Positions 37,699-49,169 are shown, counted from the first letter of the stretch. The stretch is DNA of 64,000 bases from Benincasa hispida (GCF_009727055.1 NC_052355.1:51267324-51331323), one strand, 5' to 3'. Notes: generated by a model not told the origin, from the sequence alone. Made by a program: numbers and translations.

Positions 37699-38835
37699 TA
37701 ACTAAATGACTATAGGAATAAAAGTTATTCTAGAGATAGTATTTAGTCCAGATTGTCTTGCTTTAGTGAAAGAGTATTTGACTGCACATCGGTAGCATCT
37801 ATTCTGACTCATTAAAGTATCATTACAAATCAATAATGAATTTGGGTACATTATTACTTTTTCTAAAATTGAATTGGATTTAAAAGAAATTTAGTAATTA
37901 GAATTTGTTTAAATTTCAGCATGTTGAATTCTTTAAATTTACACACTTCCAGTATGTTTAATAGTCTTAATCATTCAACATGGAAATCGAATATACTAGC
38001 AGATGATGATTTAGAATTTGTTTTAACAGAGGAATGTCCTCTATCTCCTAACTTATCTATAAATCAAAAGGTTTTGAATGTCATAGATGAGGAAACAAAA
38101 GAAGCACAACAAAGTAAATATGATTTGCTTGTCACTAAGACATGTTTAGTGGAAAATGATAAATTAAACTGGATAATAGATTCAGGTGCCGCTGATCATA
38201 TATGTGCTTTTGCTCAGGATACTAGATCCTGGAGACAGCTTACAGAAGGTGAGACAACCTTTAAAGTAGAAACTGGGGAGGTTGTTTCAGCTAAAGCACT
38301 GGGAGATATGAATTTATTTCTTGAAGATAGATTAATTTTACTTGTAAATGTTTATTACATTCCTTCCATGAGAAGGAATTTAATTTCTATCTCATGTTTG
38401 CTAGAACAAAATTATAATGTGTCTTTTGAAAGTAATGAAGTATTCATTATTTTGAAAGGTATTAAGATATGTTATGCAAATCGGGAAAATAACTTGTATG
38501 TGTTCAAACCAACTGAGGTGAAAGCAGTTTTAAATATAGAGATGTTTAAAACAGCTGAAACTCAAAAAAAGAAACGAAAAATTTCTCCTAATGCCTATCA
38601 TTGGCACTTAAGACTGGGTCACATTAATCTCAATAGAATTGGGAGGTTGGTTAAGAGTGGACTCCTAAATCAATTACACAACTCTTTATTACCATGTGAA
38701 TCTTGTCTTGATAGTAAAATGACTAAAAGATATTTTCCAGGAAAAGGTCTAAGAGCCAAAGAACCCTTAGAACTGGTACAATTAGACCTTTGCGATCTGA
38801 TGAATGTTAAGGCGTGAAGAGGGTTTGAATATTTC
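37699..38835 (+). pseudogene. Copia protease and integrase N-terminus (gag-deleted), copy 1
   Basis: A 298-codon frame from 37921. The first 60 residues resemble a copia gag start (STWKSN, DDLEFVLTEECPLSPN) but jump straight to KYDLLVTKTCLVENDKLNWI, so most of gag and its zinc knuckle are gone. Protease motif: WIIDSGAADHIC (catalytic D-S-G). Then comes the GAG-pre-integrase domain: YHWHLRLGHINLNRIGRLV, CESCLDSKMTKRYFPG, giving the H-H-C-C zinc ligands. It ends LVQLDLCDLMNVKA, with a stop at 38815-38817, after which 73 bp are duplicated around an rRNA insert. Leader sequence 37699-37920 matches 61390-61622. Confidence 0.82.
38763..38835 (+). repeat. 73-bp direct repeat, copy 1
   Basis: Identical to 39026-39098 except one base (ATTAG against ATCAG). 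It flanks the rRNA-derived insert like an oversized target duplication. Confidence 0.9.
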
Positions 38836-39025
38836 GTGTTTTTAATAAACAGTCGCTACCCCCTGGTATGTGCCGCTTCTGTTAGAGCTATTCCGTCACT
38901 GTCCTTCCCTACTTTCTGGGTTAGGCGAAGTTCAGAGGGTTTAGGCTTTACCCAATAGTTGTCGCCGTTTTCGAGTAATAATCTGACGCCCACTAAAAAG
39001 AGCGATTGACTTTCTCGATAACCTT
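38836..39025 (-). rRNA. Organelle large-subunit rRNA fragment (mitochondrial rrn26-like), inserted
   Basis: On the minus strand this contains 'accagggggtagcgactg' followed by 'tttattaaaaacac', the well-known bacterial-type LSU rRNA segment near E. coli 23S position 1600. Wording is closer to plant mitochondrial 26S than to plastid 23S, as far as I can recall both. About 190 bp, not functional. It sits between two copies of a 73-bp copia sequence. Confidence 0.72.
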
Positions 39026-39098
39026 ACCCTTAGAACTGGTACAATCAGACCTTTGCGATCTGATGAATGTTAAGGCGTGAAGAGGGTTTGAATATTTC
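39026..39098 (+). repeat. 73-bp direct repeat, copy 2
   Basis: Second copy of 38763-38835. Copia integrase homology continues smoothly from its right end. Confidence 0.9.
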
Positions 39099-39725
39099 AT
39101 CTATTTCATGGATGATTATTCAAGATATGGCTATATTTACCTAATGCATCATAAATTTGAAACACTTGAAAAGTTCAAGGAATAGAAGACAGAGATTGAA
39201 AATCAATTAGGTAAAAAGATAAAAAATACTTCGATCAGATCGAGGGTGTAAGTATATGGACTTAAAATGCCAGGACTATTCAATAGAACACAGAATCTAG
39301 TCTCAACTCATAGCACCAGGTACACCTCAACAGAATGGTGTAACAGAAATGAGAAATAGAACACTATTAGACATGGTTCGTTCTATGATGAGTTATGCTC
39401 AATTGCCTAGTTCTTTTTGGGGATATGCAGTACATATTTTGAACATGGTTTCTTTGAAAAATATTTCAGAAACACCTTACAAGTTATGGAGAGGACGTAA
39501 AGGTAGTTTACGCCACTTCAGGATTTGGAGATGTCTAGCACATGTACTAGTGCAAAACCCAAAGAAATTGGAAATGTTGTTCGAAAATATGCCTATTTGT
39601 AGGCTATCATAAAGAGGCAAAAGGTGGTTGTTTTTATGACCCTCATGAAGATAAAGTATTTGTATTGACAAATGCAACATTTCTAAAGGAGGACCACATA
39701 AAGAATCATCAACTTCATAGTAATT
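39099..39725 (+). pseudogene. Copia integrase core, broken
   Basis: It continues the integrase after the duplication: FMDDYSRYGYIYLM (catalytic Asp in DDYSR), then LRSDRG around 39236-39250 in another frame, GTPQQNGVTEMRNRTLLDM (catalytic Glu) and SSFWGYAVHILNMV from 39349. Then WRCLAHVLVQNPKKLE and FYDPHEDKVFVLTNATFL. An in-frame stop lies at 39182-39184 and two or three frameshifts are present. RT and RNase H, which should follow in copia, are absent; LTR-like DNA starts within a few bases. Confidence 0.8.
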
Positions 39726-41530
39726 TGTAATAGTTAGTTTTATTTTATTTTAGGTGGTCTATTAATTTGGAAGTTAGTTTTATTTTGTTTTAGGTGTCCA
39801 ATCTCAGTCCATTAATTGCTTTTAAATTATGCATGTGATGTATGATTTAAACTTTATTATTATATGCCATAATGTATGCCATACAGTATAAAATCCCACC
39901 ATTGGTTATGCATTTAATTTCATGCATCATGTTATATTATAAATGTGATAATATATAGTTGCATGATTTATTTTATGGTGTGCCCATACAACATATAGTA
40001 TAAATGTTACAATATATGTATGCATATATTAATAACATATACATGCATTATTTATATTATAAGAGTTATAATATATTGTATGGATGTATGTTTGAAGTAT
40101 GTTATTGATTATTTCATTACTTTAGTATATAAGTGTTATGTATGTTAGTACTGAAATGAAATTACATGAAGCAAGACACTACTTTAGGTAATTTACAATT
40201 GTTATAATTTACTAAGTATCTCAATGGATGCAATGTGTGGTTTTGATTTATTTCATTTGCTTATAATTATTATAACAAAATGAAATTAGTTATTAAAGTC
40301 GATAAATCATAATTGCATGCAAACCTTAGGTTAAATTCTTTTTTTTTTTTAAACAGTTTTAAAATTTGAATCATATAGACATAAGATCATATTTCTAATG
40401 AGATTAGAAATTTAATTTGATCTTTTAATCGGTTTAATAGGATTAAATTGGTGTTCATTAAAAGATTAACTTTGTAACAAATGTATTTATAAGGGGTCTT
40501 TTGTCTAAGGCTAATTCTCTCTAGGCTGGAGTATTTAAGTTGATGGAAACGTAACACCCCTACCTGGGAATTGACATGGAAAAGTGCATTAGATAAATTT
40601 GGTATAAGCATGCAATTATTGATTAACGTTTGTTAAAGTGTTTAATGAACCTTAATCAAAATTGTTTAACTATCCAAAGAAAATGTTGTTTTTGGGATAA
40701 TTAAATGATCACTTAGTTAAAATCAGTAGCCAAATTTTCTTAAGTTAATTAACTCTAGGCAAAACGCTTAGTGGGAGGGAAATGAGGTATATAATACTTC
40801 ATTTTATCCTCTTCACATTTCTCCCTAAAAGTTCACATCGTGTGATCTACACTCGGCCTCAAGGCACCTTGAGTGTCCCCATACGAATGGTGTTTGTATA
40901 AACCAATATCATAGTGAATGGAGAGAGCAAGTAAGTGGGAGCGAGACATGGGAAAACACATCCCTCGGTCTCTCTCATTATTGCATGTGAAATGAATAAG
41001 GGTTACTTTAATTTTTGCCCCAATTTGTTTTTCCCTTCAGTTGGCTCATTGGGGTTGAACTCAAGAATAAAAAATGAGGGGTTACACTTACATGAAATGT
41101 GAAATGAGTTTAACTAGTTTTGGACTGAACAATGACAACTGATAGTTATAGTAACAAAGAGTTGTTCTGTCTATTGGAATCTGTTTTTCCTTCAGTTGGC
41201 TCATTGGGGTGGAACTCAAGAATCGAAAATGAGCGGTTACACTTACATGAAATGTGAAGCGAGTTTAACTATTTCTGGACCGAACAATGGCGACTGATAG
41301 TTACAGTAACAAAGAGTTATTCTGTCTATTGGTTGAGATAGTTTCATTTCAGTGAAGAGGCACTTAATCACCCTACGGTGGCTTTTGTCTTGTTTCATCG
41401 AAGCATCATTGCAAGATAAATGTCACACAGGGTACATTAGATTATTTTGCTAAAATTTATTGGTTTTTCCTAATGGTTTAATGTAAATAGACTAATATAA
41501 ATAATTTGTATCGTTTCAGCAAATTTATTC
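39726..41530 (+). repeat. Copia LTR and leader (family C), second copy
   Basis: No gene. It starts with a duplicated 'agttagttttattttNttttaggt' and then TATGCATG-rich AT DNA similar to 60060-60300. Toward its end 41030-41180 is duplicated as 41190-41330 ('ttggctcattggggt', 'ggttacacttacatgaaatg'), about 155 bp apart. It leads into a gag start at 41534. It may be the 3' LTR of the copy to its left fused with the 5' LTR of the next. Confidence 0.6.
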
Positions 41531-41533
41531 ATT

Positions 41534-41815
41534 ATGACTTATGTGACTCCTAATTTACTCGCCACCGACAAACTAAGAAGCGTAGACAACTTGGAAAAAC
41601 GCAATCAAGACTATTCTGATCATCGACGACCTCTGGTTCGTCCTTATTGAGGACTATTCTCCCATTCCAACTCCAAATGCTGCTCAAAATGTTTGAGAAG
41701 CATACGAGCGATGGACACGAGCAAACGAGAAGGCCCAAGTGTACACCCTGGAAAGTCTTTCCCAAGTCTTGGCCAAGAAGTATAAGCCCATGCTCACAAC
41801 TTGCTCGGAGTTATG
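41534..41815 (+). pseudogene. Copia gag N-terminal fragment
   Basis: It opens MTYVTPNLLATDKL and, after a frameshift near 41615, reads DDLWFVLIEDYSPIPTPNAA and EAYERWTRANEKAQVYTLES, typical of the UBN2-type gag of plant copia elements. Only about 95 codons remain before unrelated DNA. This is the gag segment that the copies at 37921 and 61623 have lost. Confidence 0.75.
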
Positions 41816-42699
41816 TAGGTATCATTAGTTTTACCTAACAAAAAACAAACAATATTTGTAAAGCTCGAAAAACAACCTCAACTAACTCGCAGTTAAAGTG
41901 GAAGTAAGCAGTCGATCCACAGAGAAATGTTATTTAATCTTTTCTTTAACCAAGCTTAACTATGAAAGCTATAAAACGGGGGTTTTTTATTAAGACAAGA
42001 AACATGCTAAAAATAAAAAGATAAAGGATAGTTGTAACAAAATTTAAAACAATCTTGCTTCTAATCCAAATTAGACGTTCAATGCAATTTTTATTATTGA
42101 ATTCCATAAATTTAATTTACAAGCGGGTTAAGCTCGCAACTATGTACTTAACTAGATTAAACTAGTCTCTACATAGGCGGACAACTTGCAGGTAGGATAA
42201 CCCTAACCCTAATAAATCTACATGATTCTACTTCGATTGGGTTCGATAGCGGCCATACAAGAGAAAACACGTGCATTAAGTTCTAGGATTCAATTGCATC
42301 GATGAATTATTAAGATTGCATACTCAATTAACTGAATGTTCTTCAAATTTAGTAATGAGTGTGTCCTAGGACACACAATTACTATTGCTTCTTGTAGATC
42401 TTGGCTAGATATTCTATCGAACACATTAAAAGAAACACATTCAATCGTGAGTGAATGTGACAAAACTAAGCATCTCGGCTAAACATGTTCAACCTATAGA
42501 TCATTCAACATGCTTCAAGAATGGATTAAAGAATGCTCAAATCAGATTGCTAATGATAAAGACAAGTAGAAAACTCAAAAGAATTTGCAAGAACTCTTGA
42601 AATAGAAACAAGATTCAATAATTCACAAATCCATAAACAAATTCATGAAGAAGTATAAGTTATTGATTACAATTCAAAAAGAAATCAAAATCTAAACTA
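41816..42699 (-). repeat. Gypsy LTR/leader-like DNA, left part
   Basis: No gene. It continues after a solo LTR insertion at 47153-47777. Phrases such as 'cagtcgatccacagagaaatg' and 'cacgtgcattaagttctaggattc' are typical of gypsy leader or LTR sequence. Family not resolved. Confidence 0.45.
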
Positions 42700-43565
42700 A
42701 GTGATGTTGGGATTGGTGTCCTAAATCTCCAGGAATCTCGTTGATTTGTAAAGATACACATTATTTAATGAATAAAATAAGTATTATTTAATTCTAGCAT
42801 TTACTCATATCCAATAAACAAAGCTCCTTGGTTATCTTATGTGAACTTAAGCATGTATATGTGATATACAAGTGGATCATGCCTTAAGTGATAACCTAAA
42901 TAGGTCTGTAGTATAAGGATTAAGGTGGGATACTTGATCCTAATGACACTACGGATACGGTCCGCTTTGTAAAGATTTGCAAGTGTTGTAAACTATTACA
43001 GATGGTAGATCCTGACCATTCATGTGGAGACGTGCGAGTAAGGGTATCCTATATAAAGAGTTTGTATAAGACCTGGACCATGAGATGATTAGACTCTATA
43101 TATAACGTCGTTGATGCTAGAGCCTTACATCTCACCTAAACGACCATAGGTGACACAACCTCAATCCTGAGTGTTTTGGGAACTTCTACTGTAACGACCC
43201 GATCCCCTAGGACTTAAGTGAGGCCGTTAATAAATACATGAATGCATGGAACTCAAAACGACACTCTGTTATGGTGAAATAAATGCTAATTAAATAAGGT
43301 AAGTTCAAAAGACTTTCATTAAATTCAAATATTAAAACAATAGTAGGGTACCCATAAATCATAAAGGATAATAAATAAGTCTGAAAAACGATTCTTAAAA
43401 GTAAGTTTTAAACATCAAAACTAAAAGTTAAGAGAAACATGAAAAGGACACTAAATTTCATGATGCGGAAGCGTAAAAACTAGTCCTAGTAGCTCGATCA
43501 CGAATTCCGTTTGTCCATCGCCGATGCATCTTTATCCTTACCTGAAACAACAACATGAGAAAGAA

Positions 43566-43582
43566 TGAGTATAAAATACTCA
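43566..43582. promoter_or_regulatory. Conserved palindrome TGAGTATAAAATACTCA (second copy)
   Basis: Same block as 34201-34217, again followed by GTAAGT and a CCCC..TACTGGGGTCAGGC segment. Confidence 0.5.
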
Positions 43583-43741
43583 GTAAGTAACCCCACTACT
43601 GGGGTCAGGCTGGGCATCTATGTCCTCTAGATACCCACCTCTAGTGAAACATACTACTCTAGTCCTCATGGAACACATATATACATGAAACAAAAAGGAG
43701 ACTGAGTCCTATTCTACTGTAGTTAAGTATGCCCATTACCT

Positions 43742-43923
43742 CTGGTGAATCCCGAAAGAGACACAAACTGGTGAATCCCGAAGGAAACACAAAATGGTGA
43801 ATTTTGATGGAAACACAAACTGGTGAATCCCGAAGGAAACACAAACTGGTGAATCCCAAAGGAAACACAAATTGGTGAATCCCGAAGGAAACAAAAACTG
43901 GTGAATCCCGAAGGAAACACAAA
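43742..43923. repeat. 26-bp tandem repeat, seven units
   Basis: Seven units of exactly 26 bp (CTGGTGAATCCCGAAGGAAA plus CACAAA) with few changes. Because 26 is not a multiple of 3, open frames appear in all three minus-strand phases; none is a gene. Confidence 0.95.
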
Positions 43924-44689
43924 ATCTAATGGGCATCTAACTAATTAGTAAGGACATTTGCACAGTCTCAACATCATAATCATTACTATACGAATCTATG
44001 ACATACATATAATCCTTAACATCATGGCTCTACTACATACACATATACCTCAATATCATGGTTCTACAACATACATGTATACCTCAACATCATCAGATCA
44101 TATACAACCATATGGAAGCACATACCATCTCATACTAGCATTCAAGTGTCTATGTGCATAATTAAATAATTCAGGTCTCATTCCAAAATATACTTTGATC
44201 ATATCATACTATCAGTCTATCATGCTAACATTTTGCCATAACATACATTTATCATGCTAGCATACATCTAATGCCTGGCTTCTGGGCAGTTCTAGTAGTA
44301 AGATTACTTACCTTAATCGAAAATCCACAGATAAAATCAGACAACCAAACGATGACAACGGTTTGAAGTAACGGACCTAACATACGAATACAACCATTAA
44401 TTTTCAGTCTCACAATAACTGCGAAACCTCAGACCCAAATCTAGAATACCCAAAAGCTTACTAAAAAAAACTTGATCAACAACCACTCCCAAGATTTCGA
44501 CTCCAAAATCTCCTCCTAACAAATTCTAATTCCAACGAACGACGACTTAGAACCTTCAAAATATGAATTAAATGATTATTTAATCCAATAATCAATGGGT
44601 GTCCAAATCCTTCAAGAAATCCATCCCACAAAATCGACCTTACCTAAATCCATGATCTGGTAAAAAACCAAGAGTCGGCGGCGGAAACT

Positions 44690-45060
44690 GGTGAAGGGAG
44701 TTGAATGGCGGCCCTGTGATAGAAACACGAGCAGTCCGTGGGAGAGATCTACGGCGGCAGACCGACGGCGCGAAGGTCTATAGGGCTAGATGGACAAGTG
44801 GCGCACGAGTCAAGGGCTGGGCGGTGCGTGGCTACGAACGTGGACGAGGCTGGGTGATGCAAACTGAAGAGCGGCGGCTCCTCCGGATCGGGCTCGAAGA
44901 GGGCGGCGGCATGCAGGAGCGTACGACATGACCGGCTCCACGCTTATTCGACGGCGTGGTCACTGGCATACTGAGCTTCGACGCCATTGACGGTAGCATC
45001 CGACTGGGTCAGAAGGGTCTTCGTGCGTGAGGAAGAAGAAGAGAAAAGAAATCGAGAGGG
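44690..45060. other. GC-rich island inside the nested LTR
   Basis: About 370 bases rich in CGGCGG words within an AT-rich LTR, followed by an ATA microsatellite (45107-45133). A 76-codon plus frame (44701-44931) is Arg/Gly-rich without recognisable domain and probably reflects composition. Confidence 0.6.
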
Positions 45061-46379
45061 GAGGGGTGCTGTACAAGAGGAAGGAGAAGAAAAAGATTTT
45101 GTTTTATAAAATAATAATAATAATAATAATAATAACTAAAAAAGGAAATAAGTATAATTATATTTAATTCCTTTCCTTATTCCACTTTATACTATTAAAT
45201 TTCTTTCTGTTTCAAAAGAAAATTAATTCCTGCCATTAATTTTCAAATTGAATAATTTCACACCAACCATTAAATTCCCGCACTTATACTTGAAGTTCAA
45301 ATGTCCAAAAATGCCCTCCAACTAATAACAATTATTGAAATTCCAAATAATAAAGTTACTGAAATTACATTATTACTAAAAAATGAGCGAGGTGTTACAC
45401 CTGCCTTTGAGAGCAGTCCTTTGATTAGTATGGGTGAGAGTGGCCAGATTGTCGACTCAACATGCCTACCTTTTTAGGGACTTGTCTGATCTGGGAGCTG
45501 GGAACTCAATCCACAAATTTACTCATTTCCCGAAGCAGGGATAAGTAGAGAGATTACTCCTTTAAGGGCTGATTTTAGGGCTTGAACATAGTGGCCACAA
45601 CTTCTCTTTGGAAGAGAAGACTCAGTCATAGTAGGACTATGACTTATTTTCATTAGAGGGATCAGTGGTACTTAAGGAGACAGATGTAACTATAGAGGCA
45701 TAATGGTTATTGACCCAGCTGTACTTACGAGCGATCTGTGAAGGGTTGTCGCACTGCTGATTGGTTAAGATGGAAAAATAATATATCTGTTGTAAGGAGA
45801 GTTCAACTGTGGGTCTTTAGTGGAGTGTCTGGTAGTTAACGGATGGTGGATCCCGTGACTAAAGAGTTTAGTCAGTTATTCACGTACCGTTAGAGCTTCG
45901 AGCTACAGGTACATGAGGTCCTCTTAGTAGCTCAATGGATTCAGTTGAGGATCAATTCTTGATGTTGATTTGAAATGTTCAAATTGACTAGAGGTATTTT
46001 GATTATATATGATATAATTGATATGACGTATGAGAGACATCTAGTGGAGGATTGATGTAAATGAGATTTACATTAAGTACCATGGAATAGAAAAAGAACT
46101 ATGGTTTATATGTTTCATGAGATGAAATATTAAAACTATAGGTTATGAATATAGTATGATAAGTTGGTAATCATTTATATTTATAATAATATTAATTATT
46201 GGATAATTAATTCTCTTTCTTTTAATAACCAAATTAGTGGGTGGTTATTGGAATCATGATAACCATGAGTTTAAAAGGAAAATGGTTTTCCTATTTTGAA
46301 AAGAAGTTTTTTTTACAAAACTAAAAGGTTTTTTGAGTTTTCTCTCTAGCGCAAAAGAAACTCACGGAGTCGTCAAGTA

Positions 46380-46600
46380 AATAGGATTTACTAAACGACG
46401 GCTGGGCGAGCTAAAGATCGTGCAGTGGCGAGCTAAACGATCGTGTAGTATTTACTAAACGATCGCATAGTTTTGCAAGACGATCGTTTGTCCTAAGTAA
46501 ACGATCGTGTAGTGTCTATAGGCGACAGACCGAGCTAAACGATGAGCTAAACGATCGCATAGCTTTTGCTAGACAATCCCTTAGCTTTATTTAAATGATT
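46380..46600 (+). repeat. Cluster of CTAAACGATCGTGTAG-like units
   Basis: At least six ACGATCGT/ACGATCGC sites in 220 bp, mostly inside 'gctaaacgatcgNNtag' units. Related clusters occur in copy 1 (720-810, minus) and copy 2 (14840-14970). Confidence 0.65.
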
Positions 46601-47152
46601 AGGCATCGACCTATATGATAGGTCTCCGCCTTCCCCCAGTTGCCCACGTGTACACGATCAGTTTTTCCTCCTTCGTCTACCTCATACCAAGTTCGAACAG
46701 AGTCCACCCTCTGGATTCTCACACTGAGAATACCAAGGTCACTTTGTTGGTGGTGTCAGACTCAACTCGACATCGTCGAGGTTTTTTTGAGGCGTTCGTG
46801 GTGCTGTGGAGGCCGTTTGTGTCGCTGAGGAGTTTGTGGCTGAGGCAATCATTGAAGACGAGAGCGAAGTGTTTGCGCCATGTTCATTGCTGTGTTCCAG
46901 TCATGTAAATCGAGTGTTCGAGGTTGCTGATTGTTCGAGCGGTCGCGCAATGGAGCATGGAGACTCATCTGCAAATGTTCGTATAGTTTTCCCTTTGAGC
47001 ATTTGTAGTTTTTCATGCTGTAATTTTTATATGATTTGTATAACTGCTTGTTTGAAGTCTACTGTAAATGTTTTGTTCATTCATGATTGTGATTTGGAAT
47101 TATCTTTCTTCCGCTGCTCATGGAAATCTCGAATTCGATTTCCTTTAAGTAA

Positions 47153-47777
47153 GACATAAAATTACCATAGAGACTAATTGATACAAAGAGAAATTCTAGC
47201 CTCCATCTAAATTGTGCTTCCTCTCTCAGCAGAAATGGAAGAAAAACTATTTATACTTGCAGGGTAGAGTCTCGACACTGAGGTTAGCGTTGCAATCCTA
47301 AATCGCAAAAAAAAAAAAAAAAAGGCAAGAAACATTGCACTGGAGACGTGACACTAGTGCTTGACACTGCATTGCGTGAGGCGCACACATGATGAATTGC
47401 CTCAAAATCCAGAGCGTTGCAATGTTACCCTATTTTGCAGCAAAAGCGAGCATTCTGTCTTCAGTGTTGCTCGATGATTTTCCATAGGGTCATAATGCTG
47501 AAACTCGATTTGAAATTCGGTACTCGATGCTCGATGGCATTTACTCGATATTCGATGCTTGATGACATTTACCCGATAGCATTTACTCAATCGCATTTAC
47601 TCGATGACATTTTGGTAATTTTTTGATTCTCCTCAATTTTGTTGATTTTCTTGGTCATTTTTTTTAATCTTTTGGTTCAATTTTCTCTTAATGACTCCTA
47701 AATGTCTTACGGACCGTTTTATTTACAAAATTAGCAATTAAAGGCAAATAATCAATGCTATTTTAGGGGAATTAACA
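47153..47777 (-). repeat. Gypsy LTR/leader-like DNA, right part
   Basis: It continues 41816-42699 across the solo LTR. The right edge, read on the minus strand, begins TGTTAATTCCCC at 47777, an LTR-like terminus. It contains 'gcgttgcaat' words like 30570-30700 and a CTCGATG array at 47465-47610. Confidence 0.45.
47465..47610. repeat. Degenerate ACTCGATG array 1
   Basis: Words TACTCGATGCTCGATGGC, TTTACTCGAT and TTGATGACATTTAC repeat every 10-20 bases. A related array lies at 59680-59930. Confidence 0.6.
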
Positions 47778-47778
47778 T

Positions 47779-49157
47779 ACCTGGGGACATAGGGTGCAAT
47801 AAGAAGTTCACACCTACCCAATTTAAGGATAGAAGAATGGTTGTTTTCTTAAGTACTGAATCCAGGTCTTGAACATGGGGTCCCACTCTCTCATTGGCCC
47901 GAGAGGGATCCGAATTAGTGATTGGATCACAAACCAATTGTTTATTAGAGGATCAGTGGAACTTAAGGAGCAAGATGTAATATCGGGTGTAAAACAACAT
48001 ATTGACTCAACCATTATTATAAACAACCTGTGAAGGGTCGACTTACTGGTTATGGTTAAATCATGTTGACACAAATATATCTATAGTGAGGAGAGTGCAG
48101 CTATCGAGCTATAGTGGTGTGACTTGATAGTTTAAGAATACTGATTAATTTGGTCTAAAGTGTGTTAGGCAATTAATCTTAAATCATTGGAGTTCATGAT
48201 CTATAGATCCATAAGATCCATCTATTAGCTCGTAAAACATGAACACCTTGAATTAATAAATTGAGTGAATTTGGAATAATATCAATTTGAATTATTCAAA
48301 TTGAATTTCAATTTGAAAATGTTCAAATGGAAATTAGGGTTTGAATTTGAATAAGTTTAAATTCGAATTAGGGTTTTTATAATTATATTCGATGTAATTA
48401 ATGTTTAATTTGATGAAATTAAACGAAATGTTGATTTAAATATTAATTAGATTAATGGGATTCATGTTTATAATTAGGTGTGTGATTAATTTAATATTTG
48501 ATATTAAATTAATTAATTAAAAATCAAATTAATTTCTAATTTTAAAATTCAATTTGAGAAATGGATTCTTGAATTTTTTTTAATTTGATTAATTGAGAAT
48601 TAATCAAATTGTTTATATTAATTGAAAAATTGCAATTAAGAAATTGGAAATTGGAAAAAAGGGATTTAGTGGGATTTTCCCACAAAACACCAAAACATGA
48701 GGTGTTGGTCTTCCAATCACACACAAATCCCATTAAATCTTCAAGAAGTTTCTAGCTATTAAGCTAAAGAGAAAATGCTTGCATTGATTCAGTGATTAAA
48801 AGCACTAAATTTTGAAGAAGAAGAGAAATTTTGGAGCTGAAAAATCAGTTTTCAATTTATCTTCTTCTTCCTCTCAAAACCTAGAGAATTCACTTCACAA
48901 ATTCACTCAAATTCGAGTGCCACCACTCAAATTCAAGGCTGAGAATAGTAGAGAAGATCTTTTGGTTGTTCACTGTCAATTTGGAGCTGAATTCGTGTGA
49001 AGAGTAGCTTGGAATTGGAAAAATTCATCAAAGGTATGTAAATGAAACCCTCTTCAGCTTTTCTTGTTGAAGCATACTTTTAGAACTCAAATTAGATATA
49101 ATTAGAGTGCTTATTGATTTTGTTTGCTTCCATTACATGCTTGTATATCTTATCAAT
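47779..49157 (+). repeat. Copia-type LTR related to family A, copy 6
   Basis: It resembles family A from 'ttcttaagtactgaatccaggtcttgaac' (47848) on, then has its own AT-rich middle (48240-48640). It ends ...CTTATCA directly before a primer binding site at 49158, so its 3' terminus is well placed. The 5' terminus is not identified. Confidence 0.65.
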
Positions 49158-49169
49158 TGGTATTAGAGC
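49158..49169 (+). other. Primer binding site, initiator-Met type (copia)
   Basis: TGGTATTAGAGC, one mismatch from the usual TGGTATCAGAGC complement of plant initiator tRNA-Met, three bases after the LTR end. It shows that this LTR belonged to a copia-type element. The leader after it is split by Athila element 2. Confidence 0.8.

Larger units (their letters stand above)
43190..45399 (-). repeat. Complete chromovirus-type LTR, nested in family A LTR
   Basis: On the plus strand it starts TGTAACGACCCG and ends GAGGTGTTACA (inverted TGTAAC..GTTACA). Flanks are TCTAC and CCTGC, a possible but imperfect 5-bp duplication. Length 2210 bp. It shares the TGAGTATAAAATACTCA block with the LTR at 33837. 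Orientation is inferred from that relative. No internal region adjoins it, so it is a solo LTR. Confidence 0.78.
42705..47147 (+). mobile_element. Family A solo LTR, carrying a nested LTR
   Basis: It starts TGTTGGGATTGGTGTCC and ends near ...TTCCTTTA. It is flanked by AGTGA (42700-42704) and AGTAA (47148-47152), a near-perfect 5-bp target duplication, and the flanking DNA reads on across it. With the nested 2210-bp LTR removed it is about 2.23 kb. No coding region. It is classed as copia-type because copy 6 has an initiator-Met primer site. Confidence 0.7.

Noticed and set aside
43742..43923. Possible CRISPR array (regular repeats)
   Set aside because: Repeats are contiguous without spacers and lie in a plant LTR.
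43659..43936. Three overlapping minus-strand frames encoding repeated FVSFGIHQ-like peptides
   Set aside because: A 26-bp tandem repeat without stops is automatically open in several frames. No start context or family.
44701..44931. Arg/Gly-rich 76-codon frame
   Set aside because: Follows from the GC-rich composition; no domain or context.
46615..47159. Frames of 62-117 codons near the family A LTR end
   Set aside because: Within the LTR; the corresponding parts of copies 1-3 do not keep them open.
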